Shown in pieces: positions 1-7,240 of a stretch of DNA of 26,870 nt. This DNA is from JBDNIO01 sp041688215 (GTDB lineage Bacteria > Pseudomonadota > Gammaproteobacteria > Nevskiales > Salinisphaeraceae): NCBI GenBank assembly GCA_041688215.1, contig JBDNIO010000167.1, forward strand, positions 1 to 26,870, read 5' to 3'. A program made the position numbers and the translations under genes. The notes under the pieces were generated by a model. The model had not been told where the DNA came from. It searched no databases and worked only from the letters and a program-made list of their open reading frames with translations. Position 1 is the stretch's first letter. Each line of letters starts with the position of its first letter.

Positions 1-971
1 CCTAAGCGTGCAGCGGCTCGCAGCGATGACGTCAGAAAACGCCCCCATGGACGCCGACCATGAGTCTTGCCCGCGCACCAACAAGCCTTCAACCAAAACA
101 CACCAAGTATTCCAGAAAACGCCGGTTCTGGGTATAAGCCCGTTGCCTGGTTCGCCGATTGCAGGCCGAGCAGCCAGTTCTCCGCCCAATCCAGATAGCC
201 GGCGTCTGGCCGAAAATCCAATTTTTGCATGCGCCGCAGTAGATGATGCCGCTCCAAATCTTGTTGTGTGAAGGACACACCCAGCTTCTCCAGTTGCCAT
301 GCGAAGATCTGCAATTGCCAGGTTTTACTATTGTCTCTTTCGTCGTGCGTAACACGTTGTTCATGCTCGCGGCGGTATACCAAAACCTGGGGTAAGGCCG
401 CCAATTCGTGACGCTCTGCAATCCGGGACCAGAGGTCGTAATCTTCGCCCACTGCGAAATCTTCACGGTAAGGGTATTCGCGAAGAATCTGCGTGCGCGC
501 TATGGCTGTGGAATTTTCAAGGCCAGCGCGAAACAGCCGTTCAGCGCGAATTAGATCAGGCGATAGCGAACGGCGTTTAATGCGTCCGCTGCGCGTTCCG
601 CAGGTATCAATCCATTCTATCCAGGCGCCGGTTGCTGCGTACTCAGGGTGTTTGTCCATAAACGCGACCTGCCTGGCGAGCCGTTGCGGCAGGGCGATAT
701 CATCGCTGTCCAGAAAGGCCAGGTACTCGCCGCGCGCTTCGGCCACGCCGCGATTGCGGGTTGCAGGAATCCCAAGGTTGGTTTCGTTGCGCAGCAGGCG
801 AATGCGCGGGTCATGGAAGCCTGCCACGACGTCAGCGCTATCGTCGGTAGAGCCATCGTCAATTAAAAGTAATTCGAAGTCTGTGAATGTCTGGCACAAG
901 ACGCTCTCTATCGCTGCGTGCAGATAAGCTGCCCGATTGTAAAACGGAATTAATATGGTGACCTTGGGCAT
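1..971 (-). CDS. Family 2 glycosyltransferase (C-terminus cut by the window edge)
   Basis: The frame is open from the ATG at 971 to the window edge with no stop, giving 323 visible residues. The N-terminus is a GT-A fold: a first beta strand (VTILIPFYNR), the nucleotide-binding DDGSTD at residues 38-43, and the metal-binding DSDD at 88-91. A GEDYDLW motif near residue 175 fits the ED region that supplies the catalytic base in GT2 enzymes. Such enzymes move a sugar from a nucleotide-sugar onto a glycan or lipid-linked acceptor at the cytoplasmic face. The donor cannot be read from sequence. It diverges from an ABC exporter 180 bp away, which suggests a surface-polysaccharide locus continuing to the left. 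I see no transmembrane segment in the visible part. Family is secure; substrate unknown. Confidence 0.9.
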   Translation of the reverse strand, partial: MPKVTILIPFYNRAAYLHAAIESVLCQTFTDFELLLIDDGSTDDSADVVAGFHDPRIRLLRNETNLGIPATRNRGVAEARGEYLAFLDSDDIALPQRLARQVAFMDKHPEYAATGAWIEWIDTCGTRSGRIKRRSLSPDLIRAERLFRAGLENSTAIARTQILREYPYREDFAVGEDYDLWSRIAERHELAALPQVLVYRREHEQRVTHDERDNSKTWQLQIFAWQLEKLGVSFTQQDLERHHLLRRMQKLDFRPDAGYLDWAENWLLGLQSANQATGLYPEPAFSGILGVFWLKACWCAGKTHGRRPWGRFLTSSLRAAARL

Positions 972-1150
972 GGCTATTGGGTATTTCTCTGGAGCACCGC
1001 GGTTATCAGCGCAGAAAATCAAACGGCGCAGGCGCGGAAGCATGCGCGGCCTTGGAATCCGTAGTTGATATTGTACCTGTGATTGCGCAGCCAGATCGAA
1101 GCTGCCCTGCTACCATTGCCAATTAAACGCATTCTTAGAGGCCCGTTCGC

Positions 1151-2872
1151 GTGCGGTTATTAATTTCATTTGGTCGCCAATACCCGCGGCAATGCCTGCT
1201 TGTATTCCTGTGCCTGTTATTCGCCGGTGTGGGTGAAGGGATTGGGCTGTCTACCCTGCTGCCCCTGCTCTCTATGGCAACCGGTGATGGGGGGGGCGCT
1301 ATCGGAGACAGCGGTGCCGCCAATCTTTTAACCGGGGTGTTGCAAAGCGTCAATCTCGAACCGACCCTGCCTACGATGCTGGTGATTATAGTAGCCGGTT
1401 TGTTGATGAAGGCAGTACTTACCCTGCTTGCGGCGCGCCAGGTGGGTTATACGGTGGCAAACATCGCTACGGATTTACGTCTGTTGCTGTTGCGGGCGCT
1501 GAGTGTGTCGCGTTGGGAATATTTTCTGCGCCAACGTTCGGGTGGCTTGGCCAACGCGGTAGCGACCGAGGCGACCCACAGCGCAAACGCCTTTCAGAGT
1601 GGTGCGAATGTGGTTTCACTGCTTACCCAGTCCTGGATTTTTCTGGGCGTGGCTCTGCTGGTGAATTGGAAGGCGGCGATTATGGCGCTGGTCGTCGGCG
1701 CCGTAATTTTTCTATCCCTGCGGGTATTGGTTTCGGTAGCGCGCCGAGCCGGTAGCCGCCAGCAGCAACTTTTCAGATCGTTGTTGTCTTTACTTACGGA
1801 TAGCTTGCAGTCATTAAAACCATTGAAGTCGATGGCGCGCGAAACAGAAATCGACAGGCTGCTGGAGGGCGATACCCGCAAGCTGAACAAGGCCATGCGC
1901 AAGGAAGTCCTCAGCCGCGAAGCACTGAAGGCGGCACAGGAGCTGATGATCGGCATGGTGCTGGTTTTTGGGGTGTATTTGTCACTCGTGAATTGGCAGG
2001 TGGCGTTGCCGAGTGTCATGGTCCTGGCCATTGTTCTGGCGCGCATGCTGACGAAGGTGAGCAAAGTACAGCAGGAGTACCAGAAGCTCGCGGTAAGCGA
2101 ATCTTTTTATTGGTCGCTGCGCAAATCCATCGACGAAGCCCACGCCTCGCGCGAACTTCCATTCGGTAATCTCGCTCCCAGCCTGGAGCGGGGCATAAGT
2201 ATGCGTGGCCTTTGCTTCAGCTATGAAGACCAGAAAATTCTGAAGCAACTGGATATCGAAATTCCGGCGGGCAAGATCACCGCACTTATCGGTTCGTCTG
2301 GCGCGGGCAAGACCACTGCCGTGGATTTGCTGATTGGGCTGTTGCGGTCAAACGCGGGAGAGATAGCAATCGATGGGGTTTCCATAGAAAAACTGGATAT
2401 TCGGCAGTGGCGAAAAATGATTGGCTACGTGCCCCAGGATACCGTTCTGTTGCACGATACCGTGTTGAAGAATGTCACAATTGGTGACGCGAACATTCGT
2501 GAGGAAGATGCAATCTGGGCCTTGCAGAAGGCTGGTGCCTGGGACTTCGTGCAGGATTTGCCCGAGGGTTTGCACACTGTGGTTGGCGAATCCGGCAGCC
2601 GCTTTTCGGGCGGGCAGCGTCAACGCATCGTAATTGCACGCGCCCTGGCGCACCGGCCGAAGTTTTTGATTTTGGACGAGGCGACCAGCGCGCTCGATCC
2701 TGCCACAGAGAAAGAGGTAAGTGAGACGCTGCGTGCGTTGGGCGACGACTTTACCATTCTGGCTATTTCGCATCGGCCCACGCTAATGCAGCTGGCCGAC
2801 AACGTTTACAAAATCGAAAACGGCACTGCCACGCGACTTAGCCAGCAGGAGCGGCTAACGCACGCTAGTTAG
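1151..2872 (+). CDS. ABC transporter, fused permease and ATPase (MsbA/PglK-like exporter half)
   Basis: This is a 573-residue half-transporter that should work as a homodimer in the inner membrane. Residues 1-310 form the membrane domain; the first helix region carries an EGIGLSTLLPLL stretch, and further hydrophobic segments lie near 75-95, 155-195 and 265-298. The ATPase domain follows with Walker A GSSGAGKTT at 381-389, Q-loop YVPQD near 426-430, signature FSGGQ at 485-489, Walker B FLILDEATSALD and the H-loop histidine at 541, all intact. The start is a GTG with AGAGG about nine bases upstream. Exporters of this type carry lipids, lipid-linked glycans or peptides. The divergent glycosyltransferase makes a glycan or glycolipid the likeliest cargo (inference). 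Confidence 0.92.
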   Translation: MRLLISFGRQYPRQCLLVFLCLLFAGVGEGIGLSTLLPLLSMATGDGGGAIGDSGAANLLTGVLQSVNLEPTLPTMLVIIVAGLLMKAVLTLLAARQVGYTVANIATDLRLLLLRALSVSRWEYFLRQRSGGLANAVATEATHSANAFQSGANVVSLLTQSWIFLGVALLVNWKAAIMALVVGAVIFLSLRVLVSVARRAGSRQQQLFRSLLSLLTDSLQSLKPLKSMARETEIDRLLEGDTRKLNKAMRKEVLSREALKAAQELMIGMVLVFGVYLSLVNWQVALPSVMVLAIVLARMLTKVSKVQQEYQKLAVSESFYWSLRKSIDEAHASRELPFGNLAPSLERGISMRGLCFSYEDQKILKQLDIEIPAGKITALIGSSGAGKTTAVDLLIGLLRSNAGEIAIDGVSIEKLDIRQWRKMIGYVPQDTVLLHDTVLKNVTIGDANIREEDAIWALQKAGAWDFVQDLPEGLHTVVGESGSRFSGGQRQRIVIARALAHRPKFLILDEATSALDPATEKEVSETLRALGDDFTILAISHRPTLMQLADNVYKIENGTATRLSQQERLTHAS

Positions 2873-2932
2873 GGCTTTTACCGGGGTTTCTTTCATCTTG
2901 AATTAAGGGCGCATACACCCGCAGGAAATCAT

Positions 2933-3715
2933 TTGTCTGCAATACAATCCATCCGTTTTATTCGCGAAGGCGAAGGCCCGCCACTGCTGCTAATCCACGG
3001 CGTAGGGTCGTGCAAGGAAGTTTGGGCGCCGCTAATGCCATTGCTAACGCCAACACACGAAGTAATCGCCGTAGACGTACCCGGCTTCGGCGAGTCGCCG
3101 CCGTTGGCGCCATCGCAGGGCGCGGACCCGGTAACATTTGCAAAGGTGCTCGGTCAATTTCTGCAGCACCACGGGTTGCAGGATGTACACGCCGTGGGCA
3201 ATTCCATGGGCGGCTTCATTGCGCTGGAGATGGCTAAATTGGGCCTGGTTACACGGGTAACTGCGCTGTCACCCGGCGGTTTCGGCAGCAAACTGCAGCG
3301 CCAGCTTACAATCGGCCTGCTGCGTGCGGCCGGTTATGCGATCCGGCCGTTACAGTCGCAGATTGGTGCAATGCTCAAGATTCCGGGGGCGCAGCGTCTT
3401 ACTGGCAGCCTGTTTTTTGGTGACCCGATGAAGCTGTCGCGCGAAGACTACACCCATACTTTGGAGGCGCTCGCGGCAAGTCCGGTGTTTGATAAAGCTT
3501 TGTCTGCCTTGGCGAAAGTGCATTTCCGGGGAGAAACCGGCGTGCCGACGACGATTGCCTGGGGCGAGCATGACAGGCTGTTGCCACCGAATCAGTTAAA
3601 GCATGCGCTAAAGGTGGTGCCCAACGCGCAAGGCGCTATCCTGAAAGGCTGCGGCCATGTGCCGACCTATGATGATCCCGGCCAAATTGCCGAGTTAATA
3701 TTGCGCGTCGCCTAA
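2933..3715 (+). CDS. Alpha/beta hydrolase
   Basis: A 260-residue single-domain alpha/beta hydrolase. The oxyanion HG lies at residues 22-23, the nucleophile elbow GNSMGG puts the catalytic serine at 91, and the other triad members are probably Asp214 (GEHDRLLPP) and His242 (GCGHVP). A lid-like insertion of variable sequence falls between about 115 and 190. There is no signal peptide, so it is probably cytoplasmic. The start is a TTG with AGGA about seven bases upstream; no ATG or GTG fits as well. It lies 60 bp after the ABC exporter and may be read with it. Its stop overlaps by 4 bp the stop of the convergent ORF at 3712. The substrate (ester, lactone, C-C bond or halide) cannot be assigned. 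Confidence 0.88.
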   Translation: MSAIQSIRFIREGEGPPLLLIHGVGSCKEVWAPLMPLLTPTHEVIAVDVPGFGESPPLAPSQGADPVTFAKVLGQFLQHHGLQDVHAVGNSMGGFIALEMAKLGLVTRVTALSPGGFGSKLQRQLTIGLLRAAGYAIRPLQSQIGAMLKIPGAQRLTGSLFFGDPMKLSREDYTHTLEALAASPVFDKALSALAKVHFRGETGVPTTIAWGEHDRLLPPNQLKHALKVVPNAQGAILKGCGHVPTYDDPGQIAELILRVA

Positions 3716-3987
3716 CCGCTGGCGCGCCCGCCACCCGAGCGCGTGGTGGTCGGCGGCGTCCAAACATTACGAATCGCCTGGCGGCCGCGCTCGGGAAAAT
3801 CCTTGGAAAACTTCAGCCGCGCGTGCTGGCCCAGGCCTTTGCATTCGATTTGCCCGGTTTCTATTTGGTGGAGTTTTATAATGTCGGCCACCGCCGCGTA
3901 AAAGCGCGACGGTGGCCGACCTTGCAGCGTTTGCAGTTTGGCGTTTTTAACTTGCAGGCGATAGGCCAGCCGAAAACGGTCGAGCAT
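3712..3987 (-). CDS. Small conserved-looking protein, DUF3634-like
   Basis: A 91-residue ORF. Its central part (residues about 24-78) has the pattern G-PP-F then DI-L, TG-I-C-G, ARLKFSKDFPE and RQ-IRNVW. I associate that pattern with small gammaproteobacterial DUF3634-type proteins, but this is from memory and not checked. The last residues are Arg/Gly/Thr-rich and look disordered. There is no signal peptide or transmembrane segment, although some relatives have an N-terminal helix. No good ribosome binding site is visible before the ATG. The gene converges on the hydrolase with stops overlapping in CTAA. Function unknown. A non-coding shadow is the main alternative, but the internal pattern argues against it. 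Confidence 0.55.
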   Translation of the reverse strand: MLDRFRLAYRLQVKNAKLQTLQGRPPSRFYAAVADIIKLHQIETGQIECKGLGQHARLKFSKDFPERGRQAIRNVWTPPTTTRSGGGRASG

Positions 3988-4159
3988 GGTGGGAATTGTA
4001 GAGCGGGTACGGGCTAATATACCTAAACGCGGTGCCTATCGCCTTGCATGCGGGGTGAGTTTGGAGCAGAGCCTGAAAGGCGTGTCGGAAAACGAGCCCT
4101 CTCCATGCAATTGTTAAACGAATCAAGCGCAAAGTTTACTGGGAATAGATGGGTATAGA

Positions 4160-4188
4160 TTGATAATATTGAGTAAGCTCCCTACAAT
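4160..4188 (+). promoter_or_regulatory. Sigma-70-like promoter for the AAA ATPase
   Basis: TTGATA at 4160-4165 and TACAAT at 4183-4188 are separated by exactly 17 bp, close to the sigma-70 consensus. The ATPase ATG lies 34 bp after the -10 box, with GGAG at 4207-4210 as a ribosome binding site. The surrounding 100 bp is AT-richer than the neighbouring genes. Confidence 0.6.
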
Positions 4189-4221
4189 CACCTGCGCTAA
4201 CCGCTCGGAGATTAGATTTTC

Positions 4222-5406
4222 ATGGATCCAATTAGAAACCCTTTTGCGCCAGGAGCGGGTACACCTCCGCCCGCACTGGTCGGTCGTGATGAGATAATCT
4301 CAGCAGCCGAGATTGCTCTGCACCGGATTCGAGCGGGGCGCCCTGAGAAAAGCTTAATGCTTCTCGGCTTGAGAGGGGTGGGCAAGACGGTGCTCTTGAA
4401 TAAAATTGGAGCTATTGCTGACGACGTTGGATTCCACGTTATAAAGATAGAAGCCCCTGAGGGTCAGCGACTCGCTCAATACCTCGCTCCGGCTCTGAAG
4501 AGCGTCTTGATTCGGTTGAGCAGAATCGACAAAGCAAAAAATATCGCCAGCCAGGCACTTGGCGCACTGAAAGGATTCGCGAGCGCGTTCAAAGTATCGA
4601 TCGGGGATATTCAAATTGAGGTTACTGACCCTCATACTGCCGACAGCGGTAATTTGGAGATCGACCTTCCGAGCCTATTATCAACGGTCGGAAAAGCAGC
4701 GCACGCAGCGGATGCGAGCGTTGCCATACTGATCGACGAAGTGCAATACCTTGTCGAAGAAGATCTTCGAGCACTAATAGTTGCGTTCCATACGATTAGC
4801 CAAAGTGGCTTGCCTGTTATTCTTTTCGGAGCAGGGCTGCCCCAGGTGGCCGGGCTTGCGGGTGATGCAAAGTTTTACGCTGAAAGATTGTTTGACTATC
4901 CGGCAGTTGGCCCCCTTTCCATTGGCGCCGCCAAAGACGCAATCAGGGAGCCTCTAAAAGACGAAGATATCGATATAAATGAAACCGCGTTGGATGAGCT
5001 AGTTTCAGTTACTGGCGGGTATCCGTACTTCCTGCAAGAATGGGGCAAGCATGCTTGGCGTGTGGCCGATGAATCTCCAATCGATGAGGCCGATGTAACG
5101 CAAGCAAGCGAAGAAGCTACAGAGGCCCTAGATAAGAGCTTTTTCCGCGTTCGATTCGATCGTCTCACGCCTCGTGAACAGGACTATCTGCGTGCTATGG
5201 CTGAGCTTGGCGTTGGCCCTCACCGATCTGGTGATATCGCCAAATTACTTAACCGCAGGGTTGAGAGCCTAGGCCCAATGCGAAGTTCGCTGATCAAGAA
5301 GGGGATGATTTGGAGTCCATCACACGGAGACACCGCGTTTACCGTGCCGCTTTTCGATGAATTTATGAAGCGCGAAGTGCCGGAGTGGAGCTGTCCGAAC
5401 AGCTAA
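4222..5406 (+). CDS. AAA/STAND-type ATPase, stand-alone, function unknown
   Basis: A 394-residue P-loop ATPase. The N-terminus (NPFAPGAGTPPPALVGRD) leads into Walker A GLRGVGKT at 49-56. Walker B is AILIDEVQYL with D172-E173, a sensor-like strand LFGAG lies at 201-205, and GGYPYFLQ at 265-272 is typical of the archaeal ATPase/AAA_16 group. Residues about 313-385 look like a winged helix ending in DTAFTVPLFDEF. The length fits a widespread family of near-identical architecture that I recognise, so it appears complete. No nuclease, protease or repeat domain is attached, and no partner gene is adjacent. Base composition is less GC-rich than its neighbours, and it has its own promoter. With the ligase remnant and mobile element behind it, this suggests horizontal gain. 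Its biological role is not known to me. Confidence 0.82.
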   Translation: MDPIRNPFAPGAGTPPPALVGRDEIISAAEIALHRIRAGRPEKSLMLLGLRGVGKTVLLNKIGAIADDVGFHVIKIEAPEGQRLAQYLAPALKSVLIRLSRIDKAKNIASQALGALKGFASAFKVSIGDIQIEVTDPHTADSGNLEIDLPSLLSTVGKAAHAADASVAILIDEVQYLVEEDLRALIVAFHTISQSGLPVILFGAGLPQVAGLAGDAKFYAERLFDYPAVGPLSIGAAKDAIREPLKDEDIDINETALDELVSVTGGYPYFLQEWGKHAWRVADESPIDEADVTQASEEATEALDKSFFRVRFDRLTPREQDYLRAMAELGVGPHRSGDIAKLLNRRVESLGPMRSSLIKKGMIWSPSHGDTAFTVPLFDEFMKREVPEWSCPNS

Positions 5407-5471
5407 AGAACTACGATAGGGTTCCACCCCGGTCGGCGCAAAGGCGGGCTATCCAACCGGCACTTGGGCGC

Positions 5472-5665
5472 CCGCAAGTGGTGGTCGAAATCGCTTTTAA
5501 CGATGTGCAGAAAAGCGCGGGCTACTCGGGCGGCGTGGCGCTGCCTTCGTCCGGGTGAAAGCTTATCGGCCCGATAAATCCGCCGACGAAGCAGCCACGC
5601 TCGACGCCGCCTTAAAGATTTATGTGGTTCTGCACGAGACTCAGGTAGAGCGTCTTATCCTGTAG
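5472..5665 (+). pseudogene. Remnant of ATP-dependent DNA ligase C-terminus, frameshifted and cut by a MITE-like element
   Basis: Reading from 5472 gives PQVVVEIAFNDVQKS followed by GYSGGVAL. After one lost base near 5544 the next frame gives FVRVKAYRPDKSADEA and TLDAALKIY. Joined as VAL-R-FVRVK this matches the end of the OB-fold domain of ATP-dependent DNA ligases (VVEIAF...GVALRFARV...YRPDK...EADT). The nucleotidyltransferase domain and catalytic lysine are absent, so it cannot be functional. Just after the ligase homology the frame enters the repeat element at 5624, which supplies the last residues and the stop at 5663-5665. No ligase-like sequence is seen upstream of about 5450. The missing 5' part may have been lost when the ATPase region was acquired (inference). 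Confidence 0.72.
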
Positions 5666-5782
5666 GGCAAGTCTGCGACTTGCCCTAGATTCAATAGGCA
5701 AGCGGCACGCTTGCCCTACAGTGGTGTCGCGCCATCGATAGTTACGGGAATTTATCGCAACCTGAGCGTTGTACATAACCAC
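5624..5782 (+). mobile_element. MITE-like element, copy 1 (159 bp)
   Basis: Bounded by GTGGTT and AACCAC. The outer 25 bp of each end form imperfect terminal inverted repeats (19 of 25 positions match by eye). The centre (5661-5720) holds two perfect small hairpins, GGGCAAGTC-tgc-GACTTGCCC and GGCAAGCG-gc-ACGCTTGCC-like, framed by TGTAGGGC and GCCCTACA. A second copy lies in reverse orientation at 19850-19997. Over the alignable arms I count 126 of 147 positions identical. No ORF of its own and no clear target-site duplication. It abuts the ligase remnant, whose frame it closes, and ends 30 bp from the GST stop. Confidence 0.78.
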
Positions 5783-5812
5783 TAATATTTATCAGGCCGA
5801 TAACGCCTAGAA

Positions 5813-6478
5813 CTACATCATCAATTCGTAAGGGCCGCCGCGTTCCAGCGCTTTTTTATAGCCCGACATAGCGTGGATGCGTTTAACGAATTTTACGATG
5901 TTCGGGTAGTCGCTTAAGCCGCCGCGCGCCTGCGCCGCTTCCAGCGGAAAGCTCATCATAATGTCTGCTGCCGTGAGCTCGTCCCCTGCTAGCCATTCAC
6001 GTTTGCCGAGTTCGGCGTTGATGAATTTGAGGTTGCTGGATAACCGTGGGTTTAGAAACTTCTGCTGCACACCCATGGCGATGACTTTACCGAAGGGCCG
6101 CAGTGGTAACGGCATGGGCGGTTTGCTCAAATGTCCAAAGATGAGCTTCATCACCAGCAGCGGCATCAGCGTGCCTTCGGCGTAGTGTAGCCAATACACG
6201 TAATCCAGATGCTCGGGGGTGCCGGGCGCAGGCGCCAGTTTGCCGCCGGCCTGGGCGACCAGGTATTCAACAATCGCGCCCGTTTCGGCCACCGTGGTAT
6301 CGCCGTCGGTAATGACCGGGGATTTACCCAGCGGATGCACTTTTTCCAACTCCGGTGGCGCCAGCATGGTTTTCGGGTTGCGATTATAGCGTTTTACTTC
6401 GTACTCCAGCCCGAGTTCTTCCAGCAACCAGAGGATGCGTTGCGAGCGGGAGTTTTCCAGGTGGTGAACGGTTATCAT
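5813..6478 (-). CDS. Glutathione S-transferase family protein
   Basis: A 221-residue cytosolic GST. The N-terminal thioredoxin-like domain (about 1-80) has HHLENSRSQRILWLLEELGL, whose serine near residue 10 is the likely glutathione-activating residue. The cis-proline motif is LGKSPVI, and TVAETGAIVEYL is the glutathione gamma-glutamyl binding segment. The C-terminal helical domain (about 90-215) contains the LTAADIMMSFPLE N-capping motif. Likely a detoxification or redox enzyme; the electrophile is unknown. Its ATG overlaps the TGA of the Doc toxin gene (ATGA), so the two are probably translated from one message, an unusual pairing. Nothing is missing from the fold. Confidence 0.9.
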   Translation of the reverse strand: MITVHHLENSRSQRILWLLEELGLEYEVKRYNRNPKTMLAPPELEKVHPLGKSPVITDGDTTVAETGAIVEYLVAQAGGKLAPAPGTPEHLDYVYWLHYAEGTLMPLLVMKLIFGHLSKPPMPLPLRPFGKVIAMGVQQKFLNPRLSSNLKFINAELGKREWLAGDELTAADIMMSFPLEAAQARGGLSDYPNIVKFVKRIHAMSGYKKALERGGPYELMM

Positions 6479-6927
6479 GAAATTTCCTTTTTTCCGTTGC
6501 GTTTATTGTAATGTTGGGCTTGCTCCTGAACACTATCCGGTGGGATAAGGCGCATGTGCTTGCGAAACCATGTCGCGAGTTCAGATTCGCTTAAATACCC
6601 TTCGCCGAGCGAAAGGAACGTTAGGTATTTTTCTTTGTTGTCCGCTTCAAGCCTTGCATTATTGAGTTCTATAAAAGTCCGGCTAGCTACATAGGTGGTA
6701 CGTTTATTACCATCCATAAAAGCATGATTGCGAGCCAGACCAAAGGCAAGACTGGCGGCAAGCTCGGCTAAATCGGGGGGTGGCGACCCGTAAGCAAGCA
6801 GTTGCTTGGGCCGGGCTAACGCAGAATCCAACAGACCCGCATCACGCAACCCGGCGCTACCACCATGCTCCGCAAGCTGCCTGTCATGCAAGGCCGATAC
6901 CAGCCGCTTTTCAACCCAGACTATCAA
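6475..6927 (-). CDS. doc: Doc-like Fic-domain toxin (death-on-curing family)
   Basis: A 150-residue Fic/Doc fold protein. The active-site motif is HAFMDGNKR with His68, Phe70, Asp72, Asn74, Lys75 and Arg76, which is the Doc version (NKR). Upstream, EHGGSAGLRDAGLLDSALARP is the usual Doc N-terminal helix pair. Characterised Doc proteins phosphorylate EF-Tu and block translation. The last 23 residues form a Lys/Gln/Asn-rich tail. The start is TTG with no good ribosome binding site, three bases after the antitoxin stop, consistent with low coupled translation of a toxin. Its 3' end overlaps the GST start by 4 bp. The partner is an AbrB-type protein and not the usual Phd. Confidence 0.88.
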   Translation of the reverse strand: MIVWVEKRLVSALHDRQLAEHGGSAGLRDAGLLDSALARPKQLLAYGSPPPDLAELAASLAFGLARNHAFMDGNKRTTYVASRTFIELNNARLEADNKEKYLTFLSLGEGYLSESELATWFRKHMRLIPPDSVQEQAQHYNKRNGKKEIS

Positions 6928-6930
6928 AAT

Positions 6931-7155
6931 TTAACTGTCGGCGAGCTTGCGAAGCATGTCGCGATCTTCATGCATAATGCGTTCGGCCAAAGTCATTTGT
7001 CTTTCGAACTCGGCATCATAAGCCGCCAGTTTGAAACCGTCAGGCGTCTCCGTTACGAACAACTCGTCGCCTTTTTCCAGGCGCAGGCGGGCCAGCAGTT
7101 CCTTGGGCAGGACTACGCCGGCGGAATTTCCGATTTGGGTGATTTTCAGTTTCAT
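6931..7155 (-). CDS. AbrB/MazE-type antitoxin
   Basis: A 74-residue swapped-hairpin DNA-binding protein. MKLKITQIGNSAGVVLPKELL is the classic AbrB/SpoVT core, followed by LRLEKGDELFVTETPDGFKL, then a helical C-terminal tail (about 50-74) likely to wrap the toxin. I chose the ATG at 7155 because GAGG sits about nine bases upstream and the fold begins there. A further 15 in-frame residues upstream are possible but would start inside the promoter region. As first gene of a toxin operon it should neutralise Doc and repress its own promoter through the palindrome just upstream (family knowledge plus inference). Confidence 0.88.
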   Translation of the reverse strand: MKLKITQIGNSAGVVLPKELLARLRLEKGDELFVTETPDGFKLAAYDAEFERQMTLAERIMHEDRDMLRKLADS

Positions 7156-7180
7156 ATCAACATCCTCTTTGCTGATATTA

Positions 7181-7192
7181 TTACATTTGTAA
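7181..7192 (-). promoter_or_regulatory. Candidate operator of the AbrB-Doc operon
   Basis: TTACATTTGTAA is a perfect 5-bp dyad (TTACA/TGTAA) lying 26 bp before the antitoxin ATG, in the only AT-rich spot between the divergent antitoxin and cupin genes. A TAATAT -10-like hexamer for the minus strand directly abuts it. The position suits autorepression by the AbrB-fold antitoxin. Confidence 0.4.
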
Positions 7193-7240
7193 TTACACAA
7201 TGCGAGCAGTTCTTATGTTGATGCCAGGCAGACATATAAA

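Noticed and set aside
3947..4132. 61-residue minus-strand ORF overlapping the DUF3634-like gene
   Set aside because: No ribosome binding site, no recognisable pattern, and it overlaps the better-supported ORF at 3712-3987.
5661..5720. CRISPR-like repeats or a Rho-independent terminator at the double hairpin
   Set aside because: Only two hairpins, no regular spacers and no U-tract; the similarity to 19850-19997 extends to terminal repeats, which fits a mobile element.
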